A stretch of 43,094 bases of DNA from Planctomycetota bacterium (GCA_003670925.1 QWQG01000218.1:1-43094), one strand, 5' to 3'; numbered from the stretch's first letter, positions 28,156 to 37,777 are shown. The notes: generated from the sequence alone by a model not told the origin. Program-made: numbers and translations.

Positions 28156-30483
28156 ATGTCTTCCCTCACCCAGTTCTTCCTCAACCCAGCCTACGTGCTG
28201 CCGGGGGCTGCGCTGGTGTTGGTGCCGATTCTGATTCATATTCTCAGCCGGCTGCGATACAAGAAGGTGCGATTTGCCGCGATGGAATTCCTGCTGGAAA
28301 GCGAAGAACTCAATCGCCGTAGGGTTGTGCTCGAGCAGTTGCTGCTGTTGCTGTTGCGAATTCTGGCCGTGCTGCTGATCGGATTGCTGATTGCCCGGCT
28401 GGTGCTTGATCCCAGTCGCCTGCTGATGCTGCGGGGAGCCAGCATGCATCATGTCGTGTTACTGGACGATTCGCTTTCGATGAGGGATCGGGAAGGCGAC
28501 GCGGCAGTGTTTCAGCAGGCCCTGCTGACCCTTGAGAACATGCTCACAGAAGGAAGTCAGCAACCTGGTGCATCGCGCGTCACGATCCTGTCGATGACCG
28601 ACCCAAGACGGCCAATTGTTGCCGATCGAGAGCTCGACGCGGCCTTCGTTCAGGAAATTCTGCCGCGCCTTCGGAATCTGACATGTTCCTGGCGTGCGGC
28701 CTCACCAGTGGATGCCATTAACGCGGCGAAAGATATCCTTGCCGCAGACGGTGGCGCGTCTCCGCAGGTGCATGTGTTAACAGACCTGCGTGCGTCGGAC
28801 TGGAACAACCGTCCGGAAGTTGTCGCAGCGCTGGAATCGCTGAAGTCGATCAAGGCATCGGCAGACCTGATCAAAGTTGTCAAAGACACACATTCGAATG
28901 TGGCAATTCAAGAGTTGAAGGCTGAGACTCTGGCCGTCGCACAGGGCGTGCCGTGGCGGATGACGCTAACGCTGAAAAATTATGGCGCCGGAAAAGCTGC
29001 TGGATTACGTGGCACCGTGTTGCTGGACGGCGCATCGTTGCCAGCCAGAATTCTGATCCCGGATATTGAACCCGGGGCGAAGTTGGAAATTTCCCATGAC
29101 GTGACGTTTGATTCGGAGGGTCGCCATCAGCTTGAAGTGCGGCTGGAAGATGACGCGCTGCGGGAGGATAATCGGCGGTTCTTGGCGGTCGATGTGACGG
29201 AACGCCGGTTGATTCTGATTGTTGATGATGAAGGTCAGCAGGACGATGCGTCGTTTGTGGCTGCCGCGCTGAGTGCCGATCCGGCGCTCACGGGACTGGC
29301 CAGCGAAGTTCGCGCATCTCGGACATTGACTTCGACAAACCTGAAGAACTATGACTGCATCTATCTTCTGAACGTCCGCGATCTCCCGGCGGATGTGACA
29401 CTGCTGCTTGCCGAATACGTTCGCAGCGGGGGCGGAATCGTGTGGTTTCCGGGTGAGCAGGCGAATGTGCGCTGGTATTCCGAAACACTCCGGGAACCAT
29501 CATTGAAAATTTTTCCGGCACCAATCGGAACGGTCCACGAGATCGATCCGGGTGATCAGGCGACCGAAGACGTGAATCCGTTTGTCACGCCCGTGTTTGA
29601 AGTGCATCCGATTTTTATGGTTTACAATTCGCCGGATAGTCCGTTTCCTGACACCGTCCAGATCGCCCGTTGGCTGCAGGTCACAGACGACTGGAAGGCT
29701 GACGATGTGGAACGTGCGGATGGTGTGCGCACATTGATGCGTTTGCAGACAGGCCAGCCTGTGGCATTTGAACACGCCGTCGGGAAGGGGAGGGTGCTGA
29801 CGTTTCTCACAGGTGCCGGACGTCGCTGGAGCAACTGGCCCGTCGCGCCTGCCGCACCGGGATATGTAGTGATGCATCTCTTGATTCATCAGTACCTGCA
29901 GCGTCCGACCGACAGCGTCGAATTGCGGGAACTAACGGAACCGTTGCGCCTGCAGTGGCCGCTCAGTCGGTTCACTGACAATGTCGAAGTTTATTTGCCG
30001 GAAGCTGGACCCAACGATGAACCTGTCGCCGAGACATTTGTGCGGCTTCAGGCAACTTTGTTGAAGACGGCTGAAAACGCTGCGACCGGAACAGAGCCGA
30101 AAGCTCTGGGTCAGGATGACAACTCACCTTCAGGAACGCCACTGACCGAGCAGGAATTGGAACTTACAATTCCGCAGGCAGAGCGACCGGGAATTTACCG
30201 CGTGCGCCGCTTTGATTCCGAAGGCAGCGTTAATGATACCGTGATTGCACTCAATGTCCCGACGTCTGAAAGCGCATTAGCGATTGCCGATCAGGAACAG
30301 CTCACAAGTCAGATCGAGTTGGATCATTTGCGAATTTTGGAAGCAGATTCCGTCAGCTCGCTGGGTGGTTCTGCCGCGGGTCGCGAACTACGTTGGCTGC
30401 TGCTGGGATTGCTGCTTGCGGCACTGATTGCCGAACAACTGCTGGCGTTGCGTCTCAGCTACCATCCGGAGGTGGCGAAATGA
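28156..30483 (+). CDS. BatA-like membrane protein with VWA domain
   Basis: The 775-residue protein has the BatA N-terminal segment (MSSLTQFFLNPAYVLPGAAL, first membrane span about 13-30), a second hydrophobic span (about 58-82), and a VWA-like domain with VVLLDDSLSM near residue 100 in place of DxSxS. After a beta-rich middle, LILIVDDEGQQDD and IVWFPGEQANVRW suggest a glutamine amidotransferase-like region. The C-terminal helix (LLLGLLLAALIAEQLLAL) is a final membrane span. It pairs with MoxR and DUF58 upstream, from which a module of about 4 kb now separates it. The next gene begins with its stop codon (ATGA overlap). Confidence 0.85.
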   Translation: MSSLTQFFLNPAYVLPGAALVLVPILIHILSRLRYKKVRFAAMEFLLESEELNRRRVVLEQLLLLLLRILAVLLIGLLIARLVLDPSRLLMLRGASMHHVVLLDDSLSMRDREGDAAVFQQALLTLENMLTEGSQQPGASRVTILSMTDPRRPIVADRELDAAFVQEILPRLRNLTCSWRAASPVDAINAAKDILAADGGASPQVHVLTDLRASDWNNRPEVVAALESLKSIKASADLIKVVKDTHSNVAIQELKAETLAVAQGVPWRMTLTLKNYGAGKAAGLRGTVLLDGASLPARILIPDIEPGAKLEISHDVTFDSEGRHQLEVRLEDDALREDNRRFLAVDVTERRLILIVDDEGQQDDASFVAAALSADPALTGLASEVRASRTLTSTNLKNYDCIYLLNVRDLPADVTLLLAEYVRSGGGIVWFPGEQANVRWYSETLREPSLKIFPAPIGTVHEIDPGDQATEDVNPFVTPVFEVHPIFMVYNSPDSPFPDTVQIARWLQVTDDWKADDVERADGVRTLMRLQTGQPVAFEHAVGKGRVLTFLTGAGRRWSNWPVAPAAPGYVVMHLLIHQYLQRPTDSVELRELTEPLRLQWPLSRFTDNVEVYLPEAGPNDEPVAETFVRLQATLLKTAENAATGTEPKALGQDDNSPSGTPLTEQELELTIPQAERPGIYRVRRFDSEGSVNDTVIALNVPTSESALAIADQEQLTSQIELDHLRILEADSVSSLGGSAAGRELRWLLLGLLLAALIAEQLLALRLSYHPEVAK

Positions 30484-33188
30484 GTTTTCAGTTGTCTGTT
30501 TTCAGTTTTCAGGGGTTGAGTTTGGGCGTTCAGCTTGCCGAGAACGAGTCATTCGACTCAGAATCAACCAAAGAGTCATCATTGGCCGCAGTCACCGGGA
30601 TGGAAGTTGAATCGCAGTCGTTTCAAACGACGGAGTTGGATTTTCCGGTCTCGACGGCCGGCATTCTGTTGCTCCTGGGCAGTGTCGCCGTTCTAGCTGC
30701 GGTGACTGTCCGCACGTTGTTGAGGGACTCACGGTTTCTAAAGACGCGTGACCGGGTTGTTCTGTTGGTTCCCCGGATACTGGTGTTGGCTCTGGTGCTT
30801 TTGATTGTGCTCAATCCGCAACGGCGGACGCAGTTGAGTCGCATCGAAAAATCACGCGTTGGGATTCTGCTTGATACTTCGTTGTCAATGGCTTGGCCCG
30901 CTGAAGATCCTGTTGTGAGCGGCAAGGCGCTAGCCGCCGGTGAGGAAGCTCAAACGTCGGCAACACCGACGGCGAGCGCCCCGTCGCTCACAGACGCGGC
31001 GCAGACCCGCGCCGCTGCTGCGGTGAAATCATTGATCTCATCCGGGTTGTTATCGGAACTCAGCAGGAAGCACGCAGTATCCGTCTACACGTTTGATTCA
31101 TCGCTGGCCGGTCCGTGGGCGATCGTGTCTGAAGATGCAGTGCGGTTCGTCGATGTCGATGCCGCCGCTGCTGGGCTTGAGAAGGGGTCAGCCCCTGAAA
31201 CGCAAAAGGGTCTGCCGCCTGGTCAAGCGGCAACGGTATCGCTAGATGAACAGGCCCAGGCCGCTGCCGGCCTGGTGTCTGATCCGGCAGCGATGGCAAA
31301 ATGGGATTCGATCTTTCAACCTCGCGGTGCTGAAACGCGCATTGGTGAATCGCTGTATCAACTGATCGGTCAGATTTCGGGGCGCACGCTGAGTGGCGTG
31401 GTGGTGATTTCCGATGGCCGATCCAACATGGGGTTGGATGTAGAACCTGCGCGGGTTAGAGCAGAACGATCAGGCACGCGACTGCTTACGGTTGGCGTTG
31501 GCAGTCAAAAGCCGCAGATGAATCTGTGGGTTGCCGGGATGCAGAGTCCCACCGATGTGCACCAGGGAGATCCGTTTGATATTACCGTCATGCTGCAAGG
31601 GACGGCTTCGAGTGGCCAGCAGGCAACCGTGCGGTTGTTCGAACAATCGTCGGACGGAGACGGTAAAGATCGGCGACAAATCGCGGAGAAAACAATTGAG
31701 CTGGGTGAGGATGCGATTCCTGGGTCAGTGCGATTCAGCCAAGAACTGAAGGTGCCGGGCAACTATGATTTTTCGGCTCGGATTGAATCCACGACAGGCA
31801 GTTCGGAAATGACGCTCGATGACAACGAGCGGCGGCGTACGATCGAAGTCACCGATCGACGGATGAAGGTGCTGGTCATCTCCAGCGGGCCGATGCGAGA
31901 TTATCAGTTTGTTCGCAACACTCTGTTTCGCCACAGCGGTGTCGAATCCGATGTCTGGCTGCAGTCGGTGACGGATGAAAATATCGGCTTTGTGTCGCAG
32001 GAAGCGAAGCAGTTGCTGACAAAATTTCCGGCGACCGAAGCCGAATTATTCGGATACGACGTGGTCGTGGCGTTCGATCCGGACTGGAGTCAACTTTCCG
32101 CAGAACAACAGACGTTTCTCAACCGCTGGGTTTCTGAACATGCAGGTGGGCTGGTTGTGGTTGCAGGGGAGATTTTTACACCCAGACTCGCTCAGGAGCC
32201 GGAAGCGTTTCGCGAGATCAGTGTGCTGTATCCGGTACTCCTCAATCGGATGGCACCGGAACTTCAGTTGAGTCAGCGCGCAGATGAACCGTGGCCGCTT
32301 ACGCTCACACCGGAAGGCCGTGCGACGGAGTTCCTGAAGATCGCGGATGAGACTGGCAATGCCAGCGTGGATCTGTGGCAGACGTTCAAAGGCATTTATC
32401 GGTCATATCCCGTGCGGGGAGTGCGTGACGGTGCCGTGGTGCTGCTGGAATATGGTAACCCGAGGGCACGCACAGAACAGGGGCAGCCGCCATTTTTAGC
32501 GTCGCAGTTTTACGGGACAGGACGCACGATTTTTGTTGGCTCAGCGGAGACATGGCGACTGCGGGAAATTTCACCTCAGGGCCATCAGCAATTTTGGACT
32601 AGTCTGATTCGTGAAGTCGGACAGGGACGTCGTAGTCGCGGCAACGCACGTGGTCAATTACTGCTGGACCGAACTGACGTTGCGCCGGGTCAACCCGTGA
32701 GTATCCGCGCCCAATTATATGACTCTCGACTCCAGCCGCTGATTACGGAGTCTGTTCCGCTGACAATCGTGGATGCAGAAGGCCGGACGCTAACGGTGCC
32801 TGATCGGTTGTTAGGTGACAGTCGCGGGGCAGGGCAGTACCTTGCTAGTTTTCGACCGCCAGTGCCGGGAATCTATCGGATCTCAGTGCCCGTGCCTGAA
32901 TCGTCGGACGTGCTACAAGCTTCACTGGATGTTGTGCTTCCGAGTCTGGAATCCCAGAACCCGACGCTGAACACGGAACTGCTGACAAATCTGACTCGTG
33001 ACACCCAAGGGCGTTATCTCCCCGTGTCAGAACTGGCAACGCTGCCGACACTGCTGCCCGATCAAAGCCAGCCGGTTGTCGTAGATGAACAGCTCCGCAC
33101 ATTGTGGGATCGCCGCTGGCTGATGTTCCTGATGGTTGGCCTGCTGGCGTTTGAGTGGATTATGCGCCGCGTGTGGCGGTTGAGCTGA
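30480..33188 (+). CDS. Large membrane protein, VWA/glutamine amidotransferase-like
   Basis: At 902 residues, the protein has two N-terminal spans (about residues 57-78 and 93-112), a VWA-like VGILLDTSLSMAWP (about 130), a second VWA-type patch VVVISDGRSNMGL, and a later VLVISSGPMRDYQFVRN and DVVVAFDPDWSQL part resembling amidotransferase-like folds. A C-terminal span is WLMFLMVGLLAFEW. The start at ATG 30480 overlaps the BatA-like stop, and its first codons come from a ttttcag-type simple repeat, so a start further down (ATG 30600) is possible. It completes the MoxR/VWA operon. These proteins probably act together at the membrane; the substrate is unknown. Confidence 0.75.
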   Translation: MSFQLSVFSFQGLSLGVQLAENESFDSESTKESSLAAVTGMEVESQSFQTTELDFPVSTAGILLLLGSVAVLAAVTVRTLLRDSRFLKTRDRVVLLVPRILVLALVLLIVLNPQRRTQLSRIEKSRVGILLDTSLSMAWPAEDPVVSGKALAAGEEAQTSATPTASAPSLTDAAQTRAAAAVKSLISSGLLSELSRKHAVSVYTFDSSLAGPWAIVSEDAVRFVDVDAAAAGLEKGSAPETQKGLPPGQAATVSLDEQAQAAAGLVSDPAAMAKWDSIFQPRGAETRIGESLYQLIGQISGRTLSGVVVISDGRSNMGLDVEPARVRAERSGTRLLTVGVGSQKPQMNLWVAGMQSPTDVHQGDPFDITVMLQGTASSGQQATVRLFEQSSDGDGKDRRQIAEKTIELGEDAIPGSVRFSQELKVPGNYDFSARIESTTGSSEMTLDDNERRRTIEVTDRRMKVLVISSGPMRDYQFVRNTLFRHSGVESDVWLQSVTDENIGFVSQEAKQLLTKFPATEAELFGYDVVVAFDPDWSQLSAEQQTFLNRWVSEHAGGLVVVAGEIFTPRLAQEPEAFREISVLYPVLLNRMAPELQLSQRADEPWPLTLTPEGRATEFLKIADETGNASVDLWQTFKGIYRSYPVRGVRDGAVVLLEYGNPRARTEQGQPPFLASQFYGTGRTIFVGSAETWRLREISPQGHQQFWTSLIREVGQGRRSRGNARGQLLLDRTDVAPGQPVSIRAQLYDSRLQPLITESVPLTIVDAEGRTLTVPDRLLGDSRGAGQYLASFRPPVPGIYRISVPVPESSDVLQASLDVVLPSLESQNPTLNTELLTNLTRDTQGRYLPVSELATLPTLLPDQSQPVVVDEQLRTLWDRRWLMFLMVGLLAFEWIMRRVWRLS

Positions 33189-33286
33189 GTGAACGGTCCG
33201 CTGAGCCCGTGCAGAAACGAATCGTGCAACCTGACGCCGCAGAAGTGAAGACCGCTGTTTATGCGTTGTGACTCTCGCTTCCCGTT

Positions 33287-33627
33287 TCAGCCGCGCCAGG
33301 GCTTGTTCCGCGCACCGGTCTTGCCTGGGGAGTGAAACTTCTTCTTGACCCAAGCATCGACGGAGTCGTGTAGTACATCATTCGGCCTGCTCCATCGGTC
33401 GTTTTCTTCTTTCCAAACCGCTTCGCCTGCTCATCCGTGAGGGATAAGATGTACGAGATTGCATTCGTACGGACCTGTACTTCAATGTGGCGTGCCTCCA
33501 GCCCGGAAGAACCTGGTCGAACCGCGAGCAGGTCCGTCGCGCTGACTCCGAAGCGTGCGCCCCTGATCGTAAAGTAGCCCGCGCGGTTAAGCCATTCTTC
33601 GACAAGCGACTCAGCAAGGAGGGACAT
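33287..33627 (-). pseudogene. PD-(D/E)XK-like nuclease gene, probably frameshifted
   Basis: The minus-strand frame from 33627 reads MSLLAESLVEEWLNRAGYFT, then RGARFGVSATDLLAVRP and HIEVQVRTNAISYI. That spacing of Asp and Glu-Val-Gln fits the core of a restriction-endonuclease fold. After KRFGKKK the original frame turns non-native. Another frame then reads SRPNDVLHDSVDAWVKKKFH and SPGKTGARNKPWRG before a stop at 33289-33287, a plausible C-terminus. A single-base change in the ggaaagaagaaaacg stretch would explain this. The alternative is that the gene is intact and the second frame is coincidence. Confidence 0.5.
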
Positions 33628-34020
33628 AGCTTCTGCGGCCTAACATGCTGTATACCAAATTCAGCCTGAGATAACACACTGCAGGGAATTGGGATGGTCA
33701 AGACGGAAATGGGAATCAGTGCTGGCCGAGTTCCGAAAGCGATTATTACAACGGAGGACCCAGCGCGGGGTTCGCCTGCAACCATCGGCGAAGTCGGGAC
33801 AGGAGTCCAGCGTGGTCAATCAGGCATGCACACATGCAGCAGAAAAATTGATGGCAGAAAAATGAATCGCAGAAGAACCTCCAGTCGTGGCCTGTACTTT
33901 TCTGTCGGACCTGACTTCTGCAATCAGGCGGGTGAAAATCTTCGCGGCACAACAAGAAATCAACTGTTAGCAGGCCAGAGAGCACGGAGTTTGAATCGCA
34001 ATTGGATGAGCTCTGCCTAG
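33628..34020. other. Repeat-bearing region without a recognised gene
   Basis: The forward open frame here has no family signature. Pieces such as ggcagaaaaatgaatcgcag (from about 33852) resemble the cttttctgcc dispersed repeats of related genomes. No RNA gene is visible. Confidence 0.4.
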
Positions 34021-34260
34021 TTATTGGATTTCGAACTCAGTTCGAGGAATGGCGCTTTGCCGAATGATGGAACGCAGGGTACCCACACGAAGCTCCGGGT
34101 GATCGGGCACCGGCACTGTTGTCGTACCGGTTGAAGTGGCACGCTGCATTACGACGTGACTGCCGCGTTGGCGCACCTGTTGAAAGCCGTGTGCCGCCAT
34201 GATCGAACAGACTTCTCGTCCGGATAGAACTCGAAGCCTAGGCAATCGACACCTCAACAT
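34021..34260 (-). CDS. hicA: HicA-family toxin
   Basis: An mRNA interferase of the HicA type, a small double-stranded-RNA-binding fold protein. The core is LSGREVCSIMAAHGFQQVRQ, then RGSHVVMQR with the catalytic His, and TVPVPDHPELRVGTLRSII. The likely start is either ATG 34260 or TTG 34245 (LPRLRVLSGRE, the usual N-terminus), overlapping the end of hicB. It forms a pair with the upstream hicB, in the antitoxin-first order. Confidence 0.85.
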   Translation of the reverse strand: MLRCRLPRLRVLSGREVCSIMAAHGFQQVRQRGSHVVMQRATSTGTTTVPVPDHPELRVGTLRSIIRQSAIPRTEFEIQ

Positions 34261-34459
34261 GCGTCACAAACACATCTTCTCCAAGGCGATCGCTGATTTC
34301 ATCGGGAGACGCACATTCGAAAAACAGCTCCAATGCTTCCCTGAGATTATCGCGAGCCGTCTGAATACTGTCCCCCTGACTGGCAATATCCAATTCAGGG
34401 CACAGTGCAACAAAGCCATCATTTTCCCGCTGTATGACGGCTGTCAGTCGTTTATTCAT
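34238..34459 (-). CDS. hicB: HicB-family antitoxin
   Basis: The 73-residue product matches short HicB antitoxins: LTAVIQRENDGFVALCPELD, ASQGDSIQTARDNLREALEL and the C-terminal DVFVTHVEVSIA. It should bind and neutralise HicA. It begins at ATG 34459 (MNKRLTAVIQ); longer frames add unrelated residues. It lacks the C-terminal DNA-binding helix of longer HicBs, so autoregulation is less certain. Confidence 0.85.
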   Translation of the reverse strand: MNKRLTAVIQRENDGFVALCPELDIASQGDSIQTARDNLREALELFFECASPDEISDRLGEDVFVTHVEVSIA

Positions 34460-34715
34460 TGGCTTGAACCCAAATTTGATCAACGCGAAACAAAGCACAT
34501 TGCGGCGACAGCACTGAAAGGAATTGTACAATGAACTTACTAAATTGCCCACACATCCGGCACGTTGCCAATTCGTTTCTGTATCAGCTTTTTCAAGTTT
34601 CCAACGAATGCATTGGGGCCGCACGTTCCGGTTCCGCCTTTTCGAGCGCATTCGTCACCGACATTGAGCCACAGAATTCCGATGCCTCCCTTAGAACTCT
34701 GGGTAGTTCCGAAGC

Positions 34716-35522
34716 TTAAACAACTTCTTCAACCACCGGATTCGTCAGTCTCCCGATCCCTTCGATCTCAATTGTCACTTCATCGCCTGGCTGCAGGAAT
34801 ACGGGCGGCGTGCGCGCCGCACCGACGCCGTGCGGAGTGCCCGTCAGAATAACTGTGCCGGGCGCCAGAATTGTGCTGGCGCTGAGGAATTCGATCAGTG
34901 TCGGAACGTCGAAGATCATGTCGTTAGTATTCCAGTCCTGCATGGTGTTGCCATTCAGAATGGTGCGGATCTGGAGGGAGTTGGGGTTTGGAATCTCATC
35001 GGCCGTGACGAGACACGGGCCAAGCGGGCAAAATGTGGCGAACGTTTTCCCGCGACACCACTGACCGCCGCCGCCATCTTTCTGCCAGTCGCGGGCACTC
35101 ACATCGTTGGCACACGCGTAACCTAGGACATGCGACAATGCATCGGCGCGGCTGACGTTGTGGCAGCGTTTGCCGATGATCACGGCAAGTTCGCATTCAT
35201 AGTCCACTTTGTCGCTGTGAAGTTTGCGCGGCAGCACGATGGGATCGCCTGGATTCTGCAAAGCGGTCGCCGTCTTCATGAACAGGACGGGATGCGGCGG
35301 AAGTGCCTGCTTGCCTTCTTCGGCATGCTTGCGATAGTTCAGACCGATGCAAAGGATCGCCGCCGGTTCCAGCGGTGCAAGGATTTTGGCAGCGACGACA
35401 GTCTTGCCGGTCGACGTCAAGCCGTCGAACAAACTGCCCTGCAGGCGTTCCAGTGAACCGTCAGCCTTCTGGCTGGCAAAACAAACATCACCATCGACTG
35501 ACTGGATTCGGACAATTTTCAT
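34716..35522 (-). CDS. Fumarylacetoacetate hydrolase family protein
   Basis: The 268-residue enzyme belongs to the FAH family, which hydrolyses or decarboxylates acyl pyruvates, fumarylpyruvate and related diketo acids with Mg or Mn. Motifs are ILCIGLNYRKHAEE, VDYECELAVIIGK with the metal ligands, GYACANDVSARDWQ, and the C-terminal ILTGTPHGVGAARTPPVFL with PGDEVTIEIEGIG. ATG 35522 gives the standard N-terminus (MKIVRIQS). The gene is isolated, so the substrate cannot be set from neighbours. Confidence 0.9.
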   Translation of the reverse strand: MKIVRIQSVDGDVCFASQKADGSLERLQGSLFDGLTSTGKTVVAAKILAPLEPAAILCIGLNYRKHAEEGKQALPPHPVLFMKTATALQNPGDPIVLPRKLHSDKVDYECELAVIIGKRCHNVSRADALSHVLGYACANDVSARDWQKDGGGGQWCRGKTFATFCPLGPCLVTADEIPNPNSLQIRTILNGNTMQDWNTNDMIFDVPTLIEFLSASTILAPGTVILTGTPHGVGAARTPPVFLQPGDEVTIEIEGIGRLTNPVVEEVV

Positions 35523-35767
35523 GAGACCACTCGCGACTGTTGTTGTAAAGTTGAATGCTGAACAATTCATACCTGAAACACGCCGAGTCGTGTCCAGGAA
35601 GCGGAAGAGTAGCGAACGGGAACCAGATGCAACAGCGAGACAGACCTACTCTTTTCGGATAGCCTCTCAGTGACGCACGGTGCTTAACGCGGAATCGTTG
35701 AATCCTCGTCACTCAGAAAGTAGCCTCTACTTTCCAATTCTGCAACCCGTCAATTGAAGAGCCGGTT

Positions 35768-35905
35768 ATGAGCCGATGTGTTGCTTTCAGCTGCGTAATA
35801 TTGGTCGCGACAGCCGCGATCATGCTGCGGCTGTACCAAATCGAGTCTCACAGGTTTTGGCTGGACGAAGCGTATTCGTGGACGATGCCGCAGACGTTGA
35901 AATGA
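35768..35905 (+). pseudogene. Truncated N-terminus of a GT39-like glycosyltransferase
   Basis: A 45-residue frame begins MSRCVAFSCVILVATAAIML and ends FWLDEAYSWTMPQTLK before TGA. It matches the start of the intact glycosyltransferase at 39708 (SFWLDEAYSWTMATRF), including the WLDEAYSW motif that carries the first catalytic acid. The match is about half identical, so this is an older paralogue cut short, not a fresh copy. The remaining protein is absent downstream. Confidence 0.65.
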
Positions 35906-36047
35906 TTTGGCAAAATTGCCGTGACTGACAGCGGCCTTGATCACCAATTCGGCCATACGTGTGGTTGGCGATGGCGGCTGTTCAGTAATTCGGACTTGCA
36001 AAGAGAGCGTGGAGGTCTTGGCATGCAGACTGCCGCAACGCGGCGCA

Positions 36048-36202
36048 ATGTGAAAGCCTGGGGCATCGCCCCAGGAATCGGGCAATCTCGAACACGAATG
36101 CCCTGAAGGGGCGGGATGGAGGAATGCCTCAACATTTCGCCCCTTTAGGGCTTTTTCTGCCGCGATCCATTTTTCCCAGGGCGATGCCCTAGGCTTTCAC
36201 AT
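36048..36202. repeat. 155-bp palindromic MITE-like element
   Basis: The outer arms 36048-36075 and 36175-36202 are inverted repeats of 28 bases with 25 matches (starting atgtgaaagcct). Inner arms at 36100-36113 and 36138-36151 match 13 of 14. There is no gene inside. The AGCC(T)GGGGCATCGCCC pattern is a known kind of planctomycete dispersed palindrome. Confidence 0.75.
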
Positions 36203-36376
36203 GTCAGGCCTTTGGCCCGGGCTTCTCTGTACGTCTCCAAAGAACATCTCCTGGCCGAATCCGTAATCATGGCCCAGAAAGCAAATGCGATTCATCCGTG
36301 GAATCAGTGTTATCCGTGGTCAATCCCACTGCCGTTCTTAACCACGGATATCTCGGATGACACGGATCTGGTGCGA

Positions 36377-36422
36377 GCCGACGGAGCGGCTCGCCTATTC
36401 GTAGGTCCGCCGCTCCGTCGGC
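36377..36422. repeat. 14-bp perfect inverted repeat
   Basis: gccgacggagcggc at 36377-36390 is exactly complementary to 36409-36422, leaving an 18-base loop. It lies among degenerate cacggat repeats (36295-36370) in the gap before the DUF1573 gene. A terminator is unlikely because no T-run follows. Confidence 0.6.
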
Positions 36423-36643
36423 GGACACCATTCGTTGTGCCTGAATCAAAATCTTCTTTGGAAAACCAAACTCTCCACGTTCGCAGAAGAGAAATTCGCA
36501 GAAAAACATTCCAGAAAACTTTGTGGTGAGTATTGACAACGAGGATTTTGCTGTGCAGCATGAGGCGTACTCAATCGCTCGTGCCCCAGTAAATCCGTTT
36601 CTGTGGAAGCCGCCGATGCTCGACAATTCTTCGATTTCGCGAC

Positions 36644-36675
36644 CCAAGCTCCCAAGCTCCCAAGCTCCCAAGCTC
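36644..36675. repeat. Four tandem copies of ccaagctc
   Basis: Four exact 8-bp units run up to the TTG that opens the DUF1573 frame. Copy number here could change the sequence directly before the gene. Confidence 0.8.
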
Positions 36676-36676
36676 C

Positions 36677-37777
36677 TTGGCGATTGCTGGAACGCTGGGT
36701 GTTCTGTTAGTGATAGTCTTCGTTTTTGAGTCAATGCAAATTTCGGCGACAAACGATTCTCCGAAAACACATGCTGAGCTGACAGAAGTAGAAGAGAGCG
36801 TAATTCAAGGTGCGTACCAGATTCTGGCTGGGCTCGATATCCCTGTTCACTTCTCCGATCTGCGTACCGCGAAAATCATGCCTGGCCCACTTGCTGATCA
36901 GGTACGTGATCTGGTACTGCGATTTGAACCGGCTTTGGCCGTGCATAAAATTGAGCTCGGCGATTCCCGCGACTTCTTTCCAGTCGGCATGTGCCTTGCT
37001 GCATTCCGATCCGATGGATCGGGAGTCCTTTCCAAAAGCGATGGGGGTAGTCGATCGGTCGTTCTTGCGAGCGGCCAGCGCCGCCGTTTCATTATCGGGG
37101 AATGGAATTGTGTGATCGCATTTAAAGTTGGAGCGCCCCTTCTGAATGTAAAAAGCATCTTTCAGCGACGCGTTGTCGATTTTGGATGTGTTACGACTGG
37201 AACTGTCGTAAATGTGCAGGTGCCCCTTCAAAACACTCGTTCCACGCTGGTCACCTTGGGAGTTGGGCCGGTGCCTTGTGGCTGTATATCGCCGACAATT
37301 GACACTGAAGAACTTTCACCTGGTGATGCAGCAACGTATGAGATTAAGTTCGATACATCAGGAAAGGCTGGTTGGATAGAGTATGACTTGCCGGTCTCAG
37401 TTTGTTTTTTGGGTTCAACAATTACAGAAACAGTACGGATTTCCGGAAGAGTCGTTGAATCCCAATACCTTTCATCGACGGAGTTTTCCATCGGCGTACG
37501 CAATCTCACTGATCGGGTGTCACGGACCGTAAAATGTGGCGATGGAACGGCGTTCTTTTCAATTGATAATGTTGTATGCGAGCCAGGATTGCGGTGTACC
37601 GAAACAATCGTGGAAGAGGAGAGACTGGATCGAGAACTGATATTTACCTTGGAGTGCGTGGAGTTGGGTCTTGGGCGTCATTATGTGGCAGCTGATGTGA
37701 AGTATACAGCGGCAAATGGCGAAGCGAGTCAAGACAAAGTAACCTTTTCGGTCGATATAATTCCCGAGTTGAAATAG
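36677..37777 (+). CDS. DUF1573-domain exported protein
   Basis: The 366-residue product has an N-terminal hydrophobic segment (about residues 4-19, VLLVIVFVFESM) as membrane anchor or signal. The DUF1573 domain follows at about 155-275: VDFGCVTTGTVVNVQVPLQN and VGPVPCGCISPTI, then LSPGDAATYEIKFDTSGKAG. The pattern of Cys-Gly-Cys after the strand is a family mark. The frame opens at TTG 36677, hard against the ccaagctc repeats; ATG 36734 would shorten the leader. It is the first gene of a same-strand run whose next genes also encode exported proteins. Confidence 0.7.
   Translation: MAIAGTLGVLLVIVFVFESMQISATNDSPKTHAELTEVEESVIQGAYQILAGLDIPVHFSDLRTAKIMPGPLADQVRDLVLRFEPALAVHKIELGDSRDFFPVGMCLAAFRSDGSGVLSKSDGGSRSVVLASGQRRRFIIGEWNCVIAFKVGAPLLNVKSIFQRRVVDFGCVTTGTVVNVQVPLQNTRSTLVTLGVGPVPCGCISPTIDTEELSPGDAATYEIKFDTSGKAGWIEYDLPVSVCFLGSTITETVRISGRVVESQYLSSTEFSIGVRNLTDRVSRTVKCGDGTAFFSIDNVVCEPGLRCTETIVEEERLDRELIFTLECVELGLGRHYVAADVKYTAANGEASQDKVTFSVDIIPELK

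Noticed and set aside
33694-34020. 108-residue plus-strand frame
   Set aside because: Composition follows dispersed repeats and there is no ribosome site or motif.
36377-36422. Terminator
   Set aside because: The stem is strong but no T-run follows on either strand and no gene ends there.
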